From the NCBI GenBank assembly GCA_934045075.1, contig OW203724.1:14623143-14687142 (forward strand): a stretch of DNA of 64,000 bases, given 5' to 3'. Below the pieces are notes generated by a model, which saw only the letters and a list, made by a program, of their open reading frames with translations, was not told where the DNA came from and did no database searches. How positions within the stretch are numbered: position 1 is the stretch's first letter; the number at the start of each line of letters is the position of its first letter. Made by a program: the position numbers and the translations under genes. Shown here piece after piece: positions 31,871 to 43,898 of the stretch. The stretch is from Yponomeuta sedellus. Taxonomy: Eukaryota; Arthropoda; Insecta; Lepidoptera; Yponomeutidae.

Positions 31871-31919
31871 TAGCTAAATAGGCAGTCTTTACAAGTTTTA
31901 AAGACTGCCTATTTAGCTA
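31871..31919. repeat. Perfect 21-bp-arm hairpin
   Basis: TAGCTAAATAGGCAGTCTTT with its final A (31871-31891) is exactly reverse-complemented at 31899-31919 around a 7-nt loop CAAGTTT. Confidence 0.88.
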
Positions 31920-33099
31920 ATATCCGACAAACTTATAAAAGGAAAACTTTGCATTGAAACAAATTGCAGTGAAAACTACTTTGAAGAAATTGTTAGTTGT
32001 GTAAAACAGGTAGTTTTTACGTCACATAAAATCTTATAAATCAAAAAACGCTCCTATGGTATCCTACACTGCACATGGCCCGACTCTCACTTGGCCGTTT
32101 TTAAATATCTACTAAAATATTATTCATGACAGGGGAACATACCAAATACAGTAATAATCCTGTTATGTCTAGCTATCTAAGGATATATAGACAAAACAGG
32201 ATTATCACTATAATGCTCGTTTTGGTATTCGTAAATTTCACTGTGAAATGTAGAGCACAGGCGGGCGGTTGAATACATTGAGCAATTCTTCTGTGATATC
32301 CCCAATTAGAAGCAAAGGATTAATTAGTTAGCGTGATGAACGGAAGCCCTTCGTTGGGCATGAACTTTACTCGAATGCTGTGAAATGGTAATTTGTGCTG
32401 CTGCGAAGACGAAAGGAAGGGGTAAATTTACATTAATTGGATGGGCTAGTGACTTCATGGCGGTTTACAAAATACTTAGAATTAGTTTGATGGCCGGCGT
32501 AGGAAGGTATCCAAGATAGGAAACACGATGTATCTCTGTTGCCGCTATAACAAATACTAAAAACAGAATAAAATAAATATTAAATTGAGAGTCCCATGAA
32601 AGAAACGTTATTTTTTTGCTCGGTATTAATAACGGCAGCAGATAGACGGTTGAAATACTGACAGAGTATTTATTTGTACCTACATTCACTTTAAAAATGA
32701 ATAATAAAAATAAAACAAATATTTAAGTGGGCTTCCCGTTCAAAGAAACTGGATTGGTGTCTCGATATTAATAACGGCAACAGGCAGACGCTTGAAATAT
32801 TCAAATGTTGTGATAATGGTACGGAACCCGTGGTGCTCGAGTCCAACTCGTACTTGGACGGTATTATTTTTCTTTGACACTGCCAATCGATTTAAAAAAT
32901 TTAGTTTTTTTGATTTGATTTCAGATGATGATGACCATGCGGTCATGCAATCAGGTAAAATCGGTTATATAATGTTTGACACAAAAATATTATGTCCAGG
33001 ATAAAATTTTATCTAATTTGTTTGAACAGAATAAAAAAGTAAATAACTACCTACATGCTAAGAATAAAACGTGGGACATTTATGTGGGTATGTAAAAAA

Positions 33100-33260
33100 A
33101 ACCCAGGTCTTGGATATTTAATTACATGTTTATGATGTCGCTATTTCTAGTTCCCACGACACAAGGTATCCTAGTGTGGGGCGGCCCCAGACTGGGGCCC
33201 CCACTGGGGCCAGAAGCAATGTATGTGCCTGTATGTAAATGTTATGTTATATGTTATGTA
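33100..33260 (+). repeat. SINE body fragment
   Basis: It matches, in the opposite orientation, the SINE at 13200-13402 (CAGGTCTTGGAT, TTCCCACGACAC, CCTAGTGTGGGG). A GGGGCC-rich duplication lies at 33180-33213. Confidence 0.6.
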
Positions 33261-36200
33261 AGAGTATGACAATGATTTACCGGCTGCGTGCGAAGTGATA
33301 CCTAGATAATGGAGAACTTGCACTAAAAATTTTATAATATAAATAATCGGAGAGGCGAAAGAGAAGAGTTAAACGTGGACAAACTGAGACAAATAAACGT
33401 AGTAGTTTTTTTCTTTACGACTAATTCAGTTCATAATGGAATCTGTCGGAAAGTCAGTCACGTGGTACAATAACGCGCTATACAAATCGCACTCCAACTT
33501 GAACGTAACGCCTTACCAATATTCAATTTATCTCATAAAATAATGTTTTATGCCTTTCCTCCTTAGAAAATTTAATGAAAAACTGTAATTTAATGAAAAA
33601 AAAAAGAGAAATCCATTGTTTTTTTTTATTAATGGAGTAACTTGATTTTTCGTATTTTTGGGACCCCGAAATGCCCGAAAACATATTATTAAGTTTATAT
33701 TTTCTATATAAGTTTTTATGCAAGTTCACCATTATCAAAGACAATATTATTTTATATTGACTGACTGTAAAACCGAAGGTCTCGGGTTCGATCCCCGGCC
33801 GGGTTAAACTAGGAAACGAACTTTTCTAGTTGGTGTCGGGTCTTGGATGTTAGGTATCTATTTATTTATTGTATTAAATCGTGATTCTTTACTCTTTACA
33901 ATATACTCTGTATTACGTGCCCTAAAATGCCACCAACAAGCTCGGAGACTTTATTTGTACTGTGTCAGAGATGCAGGATAATTATTGGGGCTAACCTCCG
34001 GTTCTCCGTACACAATCAGTTAAGCTAATATTAACAGCTGCTGCTGGCAACTAGAGTTATTAAAACATTTTTTTTAATATCAAACAAATCAGACTTTATT
34101 ATATTTATTTTTTTCCATTCTTAAGTCACTTTCGTATTAAAAACATTGCTTTGTTTTTTTTAATCATCGATAAACACAAGAAAAAACATATTAAGTACTT
34201 TAATAAATCGTTTATGTTGTTTAAATAGTTTCGTTTCTATTTATTTGACGTGGTAATGTAACAAAAAAATATTATAATTTTATTTTTTGGGAAAACGTCA
34301 TGAGGAAACCTGAGTGGGCCCTTGCGTGGGAACTACAATAATGGCAATTTTACTTTGACAATTCGAAGTACACTGCCAAGTCGATTAATTCTCAGATTAA
34401 CAAGTAGAAAAACTCGGCTACGCAATGTAAACCGAATTGCCACACTCAAATTGCAGTCGACATTTTGTTTTCGTTTGATCCAAATCAACGTTTTTAATCA
34501 AAAGGGTCATCATAATGTTACTTCGCATATTAGGTATCGTGGTATAAATTATTCTAACCACATCAGAGGAATGCCTTAACTTAAATAGGTACTCGACTGA
34601 AGTAAGTATTCAACAAGTTATTTATATTGAACGTTTGTTTCAGACGAAATATTTTGTTGTACGAAACGAGATATTTTCCAAAGATCCAAAGATACTTAGA
34701 ACTTTATCGGCCAAGGAGAGTGAGGCTGCGTGATTTTAATACCTACTTCGTTTAGAAAAGATAAATACTTACAAATTTAACAAGTATGCAATAAATTTTA
34801 CTGGAACATAAAATTAGGAAAACTACTTTAAAAATAATGGCTCTAACCTAAATTATTTTACCTACTTAAGTGTCAAATATTAGGTGCAACCTGCTTTATA
34901 AACTAAAGAAATAAGTACATCCAAAATCAAAAGACATTCCGTCACAAAAAAATAATCAAGTAATTAAATAAATAATATTAATAAAACTAGGTACACAAAT
35001 GCTTCGATGTCTAAACGCGCTTTGTTTTGACAAAAGACTAAAGTGGTCCACCAACATGTCCCAAATTCTCGATAGATTAAAGCATTGTATCATGCTAATG
35101 AGGATCCGAGTTTGGAATAGTAATATTTTTAATGGAAGTAGAACATAATTAGGTCAACGTTAAAAGTAACAATTTAGACTTGTTTATTGTTATTACTTAT
35201 TATCCATAAAATTTTAGTCCAAACCTATTGTTGTAAAGATTTGCGGCCTTATCGATAGAAACACAATTCCCTAAAAAAACTCTACAAACGTTGATTAAGT
35301 AGACTGGTGGAGATTAAACAAGGAAAATTCGTAACATATCAATTTAAACGCCTCTAGATATGTTTTAGTGGAATCATGTTTTTATAAGACTTACTGGGAA
35401 ACATCTGTTTGAAGTACATTTAGTTGAAATAATTATCTTTATAATATCATTAAACCATTGAATTTTATCACTAAACTAAATTAAATTTAACTTACGGTGG
35501 AAGATTTATGATCTGTGGACTTATGAACTTACGGTACTGTACGGAATGTTCCTTTGGGCGCAGAGGTTGCCAAATTCAAATGAGGGAATAACTGCACTCA
35601 ATTTTAACGCAAGTCGGTTAAATTGACGTCCAGAGTTTCCACAGAAGAGGGGGCAGACGTAACGTAACACACGTTTCTGGTGAAAGTGCGTTTCGCGGGT
35701 TCAGTATCCCTTAATTCAAATATAGACATTTGTAATCTGCACCACAGTCGCATTCGCATGTGGCTTCCGTAGCAATAATACCAGTCGACGAGTGCATAGC
35801 ATCGATAACATACATACCTAGGTAAGTGCCGGCACGCATCGATGCGCAGCAGTCGATGTTTGGGACTTCGGCGGAAATATCAAGATGGCTTGGAGAGGGA
35901 GATAAACGTTTCGACCACGCGATACCCCAGGCTAAATCATCCCTCATGTGAGCACCGAAAAGACTTTCTCTGTTCTGTGCGTCATACGAATCAAAGAGAA
36001 GAAAGACCAGGCTGAAATTAGGTGAAAAATTGTAGGTAATTGTACAAAAAGTGAACTCTAAAAAGCTAATAGATTCTTGATTCTATCAGGACTGGAGCCA
36101 ACAAAGTGAATTCCGGTGGGTCAGGTATCTAATTAAGGGGCTCCGTGTAGTAACACTAGCGCCATCAATGGACAAAACATATTTTTACAAATCGCTTTTG

Positions 36201-36941
36201 CTAAAAGTACGAATCAAAGGCCGTGAACCTAAACCAAAAACCAAGGACTAGATAACATTAACGCCAAAACGGCCAATTTCGGCATAAATGCTAGGTATCT
36301 AGTCTCTGGTCCGTGATCCCCCGTTCCTATTCGGTATCATGATTGAGAGGTAGTACAGTACTGACACTTTTCGCAAAAACGATCTTTAAAGAACAATACC
36401 TAGGTATGTTGTTTTTTTATTAGCTAGCGCCACTAATGAAAAAAAAAAACCATTTTCACAAATCTTTTTAGCGATTTAGAAAAAAAAATGTCAGGACAAT
36501 CGTCCTGCACTGCATGGAGCCCCTTAAGGGGATCCAAGAGATTACGAAATTAGTAAGAGACTTGTGGCTGAGCTACGTATAGTCGACAGCACTTCAATCA
36601 TAAGTGCACTCTAATCAGTTAGGTACGTTCAAAAACAAATTGTCATCGCTGCAATACGCCTATTGTTCATTCTCGCTCGCCATCGATCGCTCGTAACATC
36701 AGCCCCTTAACGTTGACTTGCTGTCGCCTGTACTGTAGAAGTTCATATTCCACAGATCATAAATCATCCATGATGAATGTGGTGAAGCACTTTGGTACTA
36801 ACTGGTACACAATGTAAAGCGGAAAGGGCCAATTGCAATGGGGAGCATGCCTTATGATTGGAGTGACATTTTATTAATTTATATCGCGAAACGAAACATT
36901 ATTATGCTCCGTGATTTTTAGTACAAATGGCATAATAGTAC

Positions 36942-37056
36942 ATTATGATATAAGTGCGGTAAGTTGAAAATTACAGCCGAGGCGATATTACTAGCCCGAG
37001 CCACCGGCGAGGGCTATAAGGAAGTAGAGGCTGTAATTTTCAAAGCGCACGTATGT
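36942..37056. repeat. Fold-back repeat
   Basis: Arms TTGAAAATTACAGCC (36964-36978) and GGCTGTAATTTTCAA (37029-37043) enclose an inner GC-rich hairpin (AGCCCGAGCC/GGCGAGGGCT). Imperfect pairing extends outward. Confidence 0.7.
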
Positions 37057-37802
37057 CATACGACGTTTTATAACATATTTACGAGGAAATTAATAAAACT
37101 CTGACTTTGTTATCATCACTACTTGACGACATTTTCTAATAAAAACAATACATCGAAAAGAAAAAGCGCGCGGATTTATTTTTACTTGTCCACAAATAAG
37201 CGATGCGCGGCGCGCATTGCGCGCGCATCAACTTTTTTTTTTAGGCAAAGGTACAAAAACAGCCAGTATTACTAATAAAGTAAATTAATATTTTTGTGTT
37301 TTTGTTACAGATAAATGGTTGTAATTTATTGTCAAAATTAATTAAATTAAAGAATTAAATGTTTATTTGTTATATTTTATTTCCCAAAGTTAATTTTATT
37401 TATAAAATATTGACCACTTTCTTTATAAGTAATTAATAAAAATATAATTTGTATAGAAAATTTTTGCTTCACGTGACTAGAATTATAATTTCGACGGGTT
37501 ATATTATGAACACTACTAAGTTGTTAGTTAAGTAGGCGTTAAGTTACATTTTATTCAAAATACTTCGGTTTTCACCAATTTTCGCCGGTTTCCTTACTGA
37601 TGATCGAGTTCTAGTTTCGGAATGAAGTGTCATATTAGTTCAGATTTCGAAATGATGTGTCAAATTAGTTCCGATATTTCTATTACACGAATATATCCGA
37701 TTCTATCCGATAGTAAATAAATAAATAAATAAATAAATAATAAATAAAGCCTTTATTACCACTTAAAAAACATCAATTCTAGTAATAAACTTTAAATTTT
37801 AA

Positions 37803-39286
37803 TTAAGGGTCCCCTCTACGGGTGAAGGCCTCCTCCAGATAAGCCCAGCGGTCCCTATCTCTAGCTGCGCTCTCCCATGCTCTACCTGCGACAGCCACTA
37901 TGCTGTCTGACCATCTCTTTTTTGGTCTGCCTCGTCTTCTTAAGTGGCCTCGCGGGTACCATTTTGTGACCTTTCTCGTCCAACGGTCGTCTGTTAGCCT
38001 CGCCACATGACCTGCCCATTTCCACTTCAGTTTTCGTATTGTCTCTATAACGTTCGTGACTTTGGTTTGCTCCCGAATTTTCGTGTTGCGTATTCTGTCT
38101 TTGAGGGACTTCCCGAGCATACTCCGTTCCATGGCTCGTTGACAGGTCTGTAGCCTCTTCTCGTCCTCCTTTGTCAAAGCCCAAGTTTGGCAGGCATAAG
38201 TTAGGGATGGTAAAATACAGCTATCAAACACTTTCTTTTTTAGTGCTACATTTAGGGCACTTTTAAATATATTCTTCAGTTTCCAGAATTTATTCCATGC
38301 CAACTTAATTATACGTTCAGTCTCCTTTGTAGAGCTATTTTGAAAGGAAATCAGTCGGCCAAGGTAGACGTATTCTGTAACATAATCAACTGGTTCTCCA
38401 TCGACTTCGACTGGTAGTTCGGTAGAGTTGGTCATTATTTTAGTTTTAGATATGTTGATTTCTAGCCTAGTAGTTTTGCTTACTTCACCCAGTGATTGCA
38501 TCGTGTCTTGGGGGTCTTGGGAGTTTTCAGAGAATATGACTATGTCATTCGCAAATTTTAGGTGTGTCAAGAAATCGCCATTGATGTTCAGTCCCTTTCC
38601 ATGCCAGTTCAACTTTGTGAAAATCCATTCCAGTAGAGCCACAAACATTTTGGGAGAAGATGGATCTCCTTGTCTCACGCCTCTTTGAATTTCAAAGTCC
38701 GGGCCTATTCTATCTAGTCTAATCTTTGCTGTAATGTTGTTGTATATGTTACTAAATATTTTTACATATTTTTCGTCAACGCCAATGCTTTTTAGGGCTT
38801 TCCACAACTTTTCGTGATAGATAGAGTCAAAGGCTTTAGAGTAATCAATAAATGCTATGAATAAGTCTTTACCATACTCGTTATATTTTTCAATAATCTG
38901 GTGAACTGTGTGGATGTGGTCAGTGGTGGAGAATTTTTTCCTGAAGCCTGCCTGTTCATTCGTCTGGTATTCATCTATTTTGCCATTTATCCGGTGTAGT
39001 AGGTTGCTGAGAATATTTTGTAAAGAACTGTCATAAGGCTGATGGGTCGGTAGTTCGACACTTCTGCTGGGTCTCCTTTTTTGTAGATAAGAATTATGGT
39101 AGAGCTTAACCATTCTTTAGGAAGTTCTTCGCTTGTTAGAATGAGGTTGAAAAGTTTCATCAATGGCTGTAAAAGGTATTTTTTACTTTGCAATATTAAT
39201 TCATTTGAGATGCTGTCTTCGCCTGGAGCTTTGTTTATTTTTAAGCTTCGAATTGAAAGCTCTATTTCTTCTGCGAGAAAATACAA
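37803..39286 (-). pseudogene. LINE reverse transcriptase domain, inactive
   Basis: Motifs in order: NKAPGEDSISNELI and YRPISLMTVLYKIFS (39286-39030 frame), a frameshift at about 39030-39110, then NEQAGFRKKFSTTDHI, IAFIDYSKAFDSI, RGVRQGDPSSPKMF and LKFANDIVIFSE. The last should be F-A-D-D; here the first catalytic Asp is Asn. The thumb/tail region reads YVYLGRLISF, TYACQTWALT, KLKWKWAGHVARL and ends TRRGDP. With one frameshift and a lost catalytic Asp this copy cannot polymerise. Confidence 0.88.
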
Positions 39287-39828
39287 GCTCTTCTGGTTAA
39301 TGGTGTCCGTAGATTGAGCATTTCTCAGGGATATAGAAGAGCATGAATCAGATGTCTCGTAGGAGTACAGTTGTTTGAAAAAAGTTGTCGCAGTATTTAT
39401 GACTTTACTTCTATCTGAAACGTTTTTCTTTGCCTCACAAAGTTTAGGAATCCAAGATTTGTATTCGTTTAGCTCTTTTTACTGCACCTGTTTCTCCTAT
39501 ACTTTGTTCTATAATTTTCATTGAGTAAGTATTTATGTCTTCTTTAATTCTTTCTCTACAACTTTTGTATAATGAATTTAGATGTTTTTTCTCAGTCTTT
39601 GTTTTGTTTTGTTTGTGTTTCAGTAATTGTCTTTGGGCTATGAGTCTTTTAGTTTCAGGCAGTAGTTTCGAACTTTTAAAGTCTCTAGGTATGTTTGAGA
39701 TGCATAAATATTGGTAACATTCCGTCAGAATTTGTTGGATGAATTAATAGAGCTCATGAACGGTATTGTATTTATTATAGAGAAGTATTCTTTCTTTTAG
39801 GTACTCATCAATTCGTTCTGTGTCTTCT
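39287..39828 (-). pseudogene. LINE ORF2 linker, degraded
   Basis: The region between endonuclease and reverse transcriptase is Lys/Glu-rich in fragments and broken by stops in every frame. Confidence 0.6.
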
Positions 39829-40884
39829 TTAGTAAAGAACGAGGGTCTCGTCTTGAAATGGCTTCTTCTTAGTTTTTTTGTTTTTTAGTTTTAAAGTACC
39901 TCTTAGAAACCTGTGATCGCTCGGAAACTGTAAATTAAGAACTTCGAAATTGCTGAATAGATCGATGTGTTTGCAGATAATAAAGTCTATTTCGTTCTTT
40001 GTCTTTTCATCTGGTGACATCCACGTCCATTTTCTTTTAGGTTTTTTCTTAAAGTAGGTATTGAGAATTTTAAGTTTATTTTCGAAGCAAAATTGTATTA
40101 GTGTTTCTCCTCTCTCGTTCCGTTTTCCATAGCCGTAGCTTCCAAGAACTCTATCTTCATTGTGATTAGGTTGTCCGATTTTTGCGTTTAGGTCTCCTAG
40201 TAGTATTTGCGTACCTTTTGAGTTATCTAAGGCTTTACCAACATCTCTATAGAAGTTTTCTAGTTCCTGATCAGTGGATGATTCAGTTGGAGCGTAGAGC
40301 TGAATGAACGACATTGTAGAGCTTCCTAATTTTAATGTAACATATGCAACTCTTTCCGATATTCCTACGAACTCTTGTATGCATTGTTTTAAGTATTTTT
40401 TGATGAGAAAGCCAATTCCTTTCTGACCTTTTGTGGTCCCTTTATAGTAGAATATATGTTTGTCAAACTCTTGTTTTTCTTCTCCATATCTACGGATTTC
40501 AGCTAGGCCAATAATGTCCCATTTTACGTTTTCTAGTGAATATAGTAACTCAGTGAATCTTTCTTTGTAGAGTAGGGATCTGACATTGTATGTGCATATA
40601 AATAATTGGTCATTTCCATCATCTTCCGGTGTCATTTTTGTTGAAAAATTGCTGTCATCTTTGCTTGTAAAGAATTTATCTCTTTCTCTATTTGGCAAGT
40701 AGTTTCTTGGAGGGTAGTGGTCTAACTCTCCCTCGGTGACCGGCCGTATTGGGAGATATGTATTGTTTGGGTTTGATGTTTTTGGTTTTTCATTTTTTCG
40801 TTTTGATGTTTTTAGGTTTGTGTTTTTGTTTTTTTGTTTGGATGTTTTTTGAGTTTTTTGGTCGACTAAAGCAGTTACCAGCAC
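39829..40884 (-). CDS. LINE apurinic-type endonuclease
   Basis: The domain nicks the target site to prime reverse transcription. All catalytic blocks are visible in order: CTYNVRSL, GLAEIRR (metal Glu), IQLYAPTES, LLGDLNAKIG, KNEIDFI and SDHRFLRG. The 351-codon frame has no obvious ATG at its left boundary; it lies just downstream of the ORF1 stop (40921), so it may be translated by re-initiation. It is separated from the reverse transcriptase by degraded sequence. Confidence 0.87.
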   Translation of the reverse strand: MLVTALVDQKTQKTSKQKNKNTNLKTSKRKNEKPKTSNPNNTYLPIRPVTEGELDHYPPRNYLPNRERDKFFTSKDDSNFSTKMTPEDDGNDQLFICTYNVRSLLYKERFTELLYSLENVKWDIIGLAEIRRYGEEKQEFDKHIFYYKGTTKGQKGIGFLIKKYLKQCIQEFVGISERVAYVTLKLGSSTMSFIQLYAPTESSTDQELENFYRDVGKALDNSKGTQILLGDLNAKIGQPNHNEDRVLGSYGYGKRNERGETLIQFCFENKLKILNTYFKKKPKRKWTWMSPDEKTKNEIDFIICKHIDLFSNFEVLNLQFPSDHRFLRGTLKLKNKKTKKKPFQDETLVLY

Positions 40885-40920
40885 GGTGGGCGTGAGCGAC
40901 AGAGGAGCTGAAGCTGGTTG

Positions 40921-41530
40921 CTATTTGTTTTGTAAGGCGGCTGGCTTTGGGCTTACATAATTTGTTAGTTTGTTTTTTTTCGGGGCGGGGTTGACAACTT
41001 TGGATGTAAGTTGTTTGTTTATGTTTGTATCCTGAGGTGATTCGGATAAGTTGCGTTTTTTGTTTTTGTAAGAGATTTTGGGGTTTTCTTGGATTATAAG
41101 TTTGTCGTATTTGATGTAGACCTTTTTCCCTTTGCTTCTCTCTTCCTTCGCTTCTTCGTATAGTTTTTTCCTGATCTGCATCACTTTTGGTGGGAAATCC
41201 TCCTTAATAGCGTATTGAGTGTTTAATAGTCCGCTCTTTTTACGATATGCCGCTATTTTCATTCCAAGCGTTGTGAAGGTCAGGACAATAGGTCTTATCT
41301 TGTCTTTTTTCTTACCGATTCTTCTCATGGCTTCTAATTCCGAAAAAGAGCATTCAAAATGCAATTTGGTATTTAAGAAAGCCATAACCTTTGTTGAAAG
41401 TTCTTGATAATTTTGTTCGCCCTCTTCTAAGATATATATGACAATGTTTTTCTGTCTCAACTGTTTCTCCAAGCGATCTATTATTTTTTCCTGTATGTTT
41501 ACTGTGTCTTCCAACTCGGTTATTTTTTCC
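40921..41530 (-). CDS. LINE ORF1, C-terminal part
   Basis: It continues ITELEDTVNIQEKIIDRLEK (coiled coil), then YILEEGEQNYQEL and SELEAMRRIGKKKDKIRPI, an RNA-recognition-like block, then a basic tail (KPAALQNK). The N-terminal 44 codons lie beyond the transposon at 43575-43708. With one 8-bp duplication removed, 134 + 610 nt make a continuous 247-residue frame. Confidence 0.8.
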
Positions 41531-43566
41531 CACAGAACATAAAAAAAGAGTAGAAGTAGTGACATGACACATTAGTACGAAAACCAGTGTAACCAAACTG
41601 ATACTTATAAACCAAACGCACACTACAAATGCCAAGCAGCCATTGGTAAATAAAGATAATGCCGAAAAGGTGTACATCATAAAAGTTTCAAGTAAAATAT
41701 GCACCTTTTCAGAATGTTAACAATGATCAAAGTCAAATGATAGTGATGAAATTAAGGTTGACATTTTGTAGTAATGCTACTCTACACTAGATGGAACTAC
41801 CACCGCGTCGCACCGAAAAGAACTTTTACCTCGTAAGACATAAAGTTCAAAATTGAAAAACAAGTACATTCTCAGTTTGGGATGGGACAATGCGAGTTCT
41901 AGTTTGTCGATAGGGAAAACCTATCGACAAATTATACAAACAGTTTAACAGATTAACGGCCGAATACGAATACTGGTACTCAGAAGTATTTTTAGCTATT
42001 TATTTTTTGCCTGCGGGTTGACTGGTAGAAAATGCATCTTTTTTACATTATCTTTTTGCAATAAATAATTAATACTAATAGGGTGGATAGATGCACAAAT
42101 AAAACAGTGTGGTAGATTTCATAATATTTTAAAATGTTATCTCTTATTAAAACTAGCTTTAACCCGCTGCTTCGCCGGCGTTAGAAATTATAACACGGGA
42201 AATATTATGCTACGACTCAATTCAGATCTTTGTCTATCTGTACGCCATGTTTCATACGTAATACTAATTGATGATGGTACTAATATAATTTCACTTGTAC
42301 GCAAGAGTCTAACCTGGAGGTGAAGCACATTTTTTCTGGTATTGCTGCATCACATAAGTGCACTCTTCCGCCTTTTTTAGTTATTATGAAGTGTTCATGA
42401 AAATGCTCTGAATATATTGTGCTCATCTTCGTTGGGAACCAATTTTGCCTTATCGCTGCCTTCTATTTTAATTTCGTATCCGGTTTCCTTAGGAAAACTA
42501 AACGAAAACTCACTTCCAAATTGTTTTGATTCCGAGAGGGTTGTATTATCATTGCCTCGGTTTTCTGTTGTCAAAGGGGTTGAAGTATTAAGGGTAAATA
42601 GCAGAATAATAAAAAACCATAAAACAAATAACATAACAAAACAAAAATCTGATGCTCGCCAAGAGAGCAACCACTCTAACAGGTAAACAATATAATAAGT
42701 AATTTACTAAATATTTTGAACTGAAGTAAAAAAAACCATACGAGACGAGTCGTTTTCGATAACCTCACTTTACATCTCGGTTGGAATATTTAAAAATGTA
42801 AGATTAAAATAACTTTGATAGTTTCTTCAATATTTCAGCTGTGCTCATGTCTTGTATGTTCTCATGTCATGTCAGGTATGAAAAGTAATGTATGAGCTCC
42901 AATGACAGTTTTCACATGCACAACGACCAGCCGGCGACCGGAGCTCATACATTACTACTTTACCCGGCCCGGCGACCGGACGGCGACCGGGTGCATATGA
43001 AAAGGCTCTTAGGAAGTGGGTATAAAATAACAATAATTATTTTACCTACTTAAACGAATTGGAATTTACAATACCTAAGTACCGTAAAGTATGTATGACT
43101 ACTAAGTCATAGACAATTAATTATCGATAGATTTTTATCATGTGTGCCCCCATCCGTAATTGAGTAGAATTCAAATTTTGACAGAAATTTCTAGATAATG
43201 TACACTTTCTTCGATGAAAATTTAACTTTACTAACCAGTAATTAAAGGTGGTTTCACTTTCTCATTTTCGGATTGGTTTCCGTGTTCATGTCATTACAAA
43301 TTTAATTAAAAATACAATGAAATACGTCTTACAGATGAAATGTTACGGCATGATCGGTATATTTTGGTCCCCAACTTTTATTTTTGCTTTCTAACACAGC
43401 ATAACAAGGCATTTTAATAAAGTTTTCACCATTTTTTCTTTCCTAGAAGCGCACGGCAAATGAAGTCAACAAAACTGTCACCAACTACGCATAGGCAATA
43501 CATTGCTAATGTGAGGCACGCGGGCACCGCCCACTTACGACTTCTACTCTTTTTTTATGTTCTGTG
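41531..43566. mobile_element. TIR DNA transposon, copy 2, inside LINE ORF1 (2036 bp)
   Basis: Same 27-bp TIRs and orientation as copy 1. The 8-bp duplication is TTTTTTCC (41523-41530 and 43567-43574). It contains the hairpin at about 41906-41934, the small frame 42395-42634 (-) and the GGCGACCGG cluster at 42930-42990. Confidence 0.92.
42395..42634 (-). CDS. Small open frame inside TIR transposon copy 2
   Basis: ATG at 42634: MLFVLWFFIILLFTLNTS signal-like start, FPKETGYEIKIEGSD, LVPNEDEHNIFRAFS then stop. It is intact over about 79 residues. No recognised family. See the copy 1 frame at 4668-4925. Confidence 0.35.
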   Translation of the reverse strand: MLFVLWFFIILLFTLNTSTPLTTENRGNDNTTLSESKQFGSEFSFSFPKETGYEIKIEGSDKAKLVPNEDEHNIFRAFS

Positions 43567-43708
43567 TTTTTTCCTCATAGGCTTGAAATTTCCGGTTTAT
43601 ATTATCATTTATTATTTTTGTAATGTTGTTTTCCATCTCTTTCATGGTGTCTGTTTGAGTTGATAGGTCTAGCTGTATTTTTTCTAATATTGATTTTAGT
43701 TCTTCCAT
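43567..43708 (-). pseudogene. LINE ORF1, N-terminal part split off by transposon
   Basis: ATG at 43708, MEELKSILEKIQLDLSTQ, coiled-coil-like, to AYEE at the insertion point. The frame resumes exactly at 41530. Confidence 0.8.
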
Positions 43709-43898
43709 AGTTTTAGAAAAATGGGTACCTCTTTAAATTGCGCCCTCTATTGTCCAATAGCGGAACTTTGACGAAGCGTGGCACACCTTGAAATTTGTTT
43801 TTATTATTAGTTCAGCTACTCACCAACAGATGGCAGACAAAGCAAACAGTTGCAGGAATTCTTTGTAATTTTATTCGTTAGTCGCTGGTGGTCCTGCT

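Larger units (their letters stand above)
30883..37699. other. Long gene-poor stretch
   Basis: Contents supported: perfect hairpin 31871-31919; SINE body 33100-33260; tRNA-like T-arm at about 33770-33806 with SINE tail to 33885; fold-back repeat 36942-37056. The open frames listed here are short, AT-rich and unlike known proteins. A GC-rich patch at about 37140-37230 has no coding signal. Confidence 0.5.

Noticed and set aside
35711..35947. Cys-rich 78-residue - strand frame as a gene
   Set aside because: Short, no signal peptide, no splice-supported extension, no recognised family.
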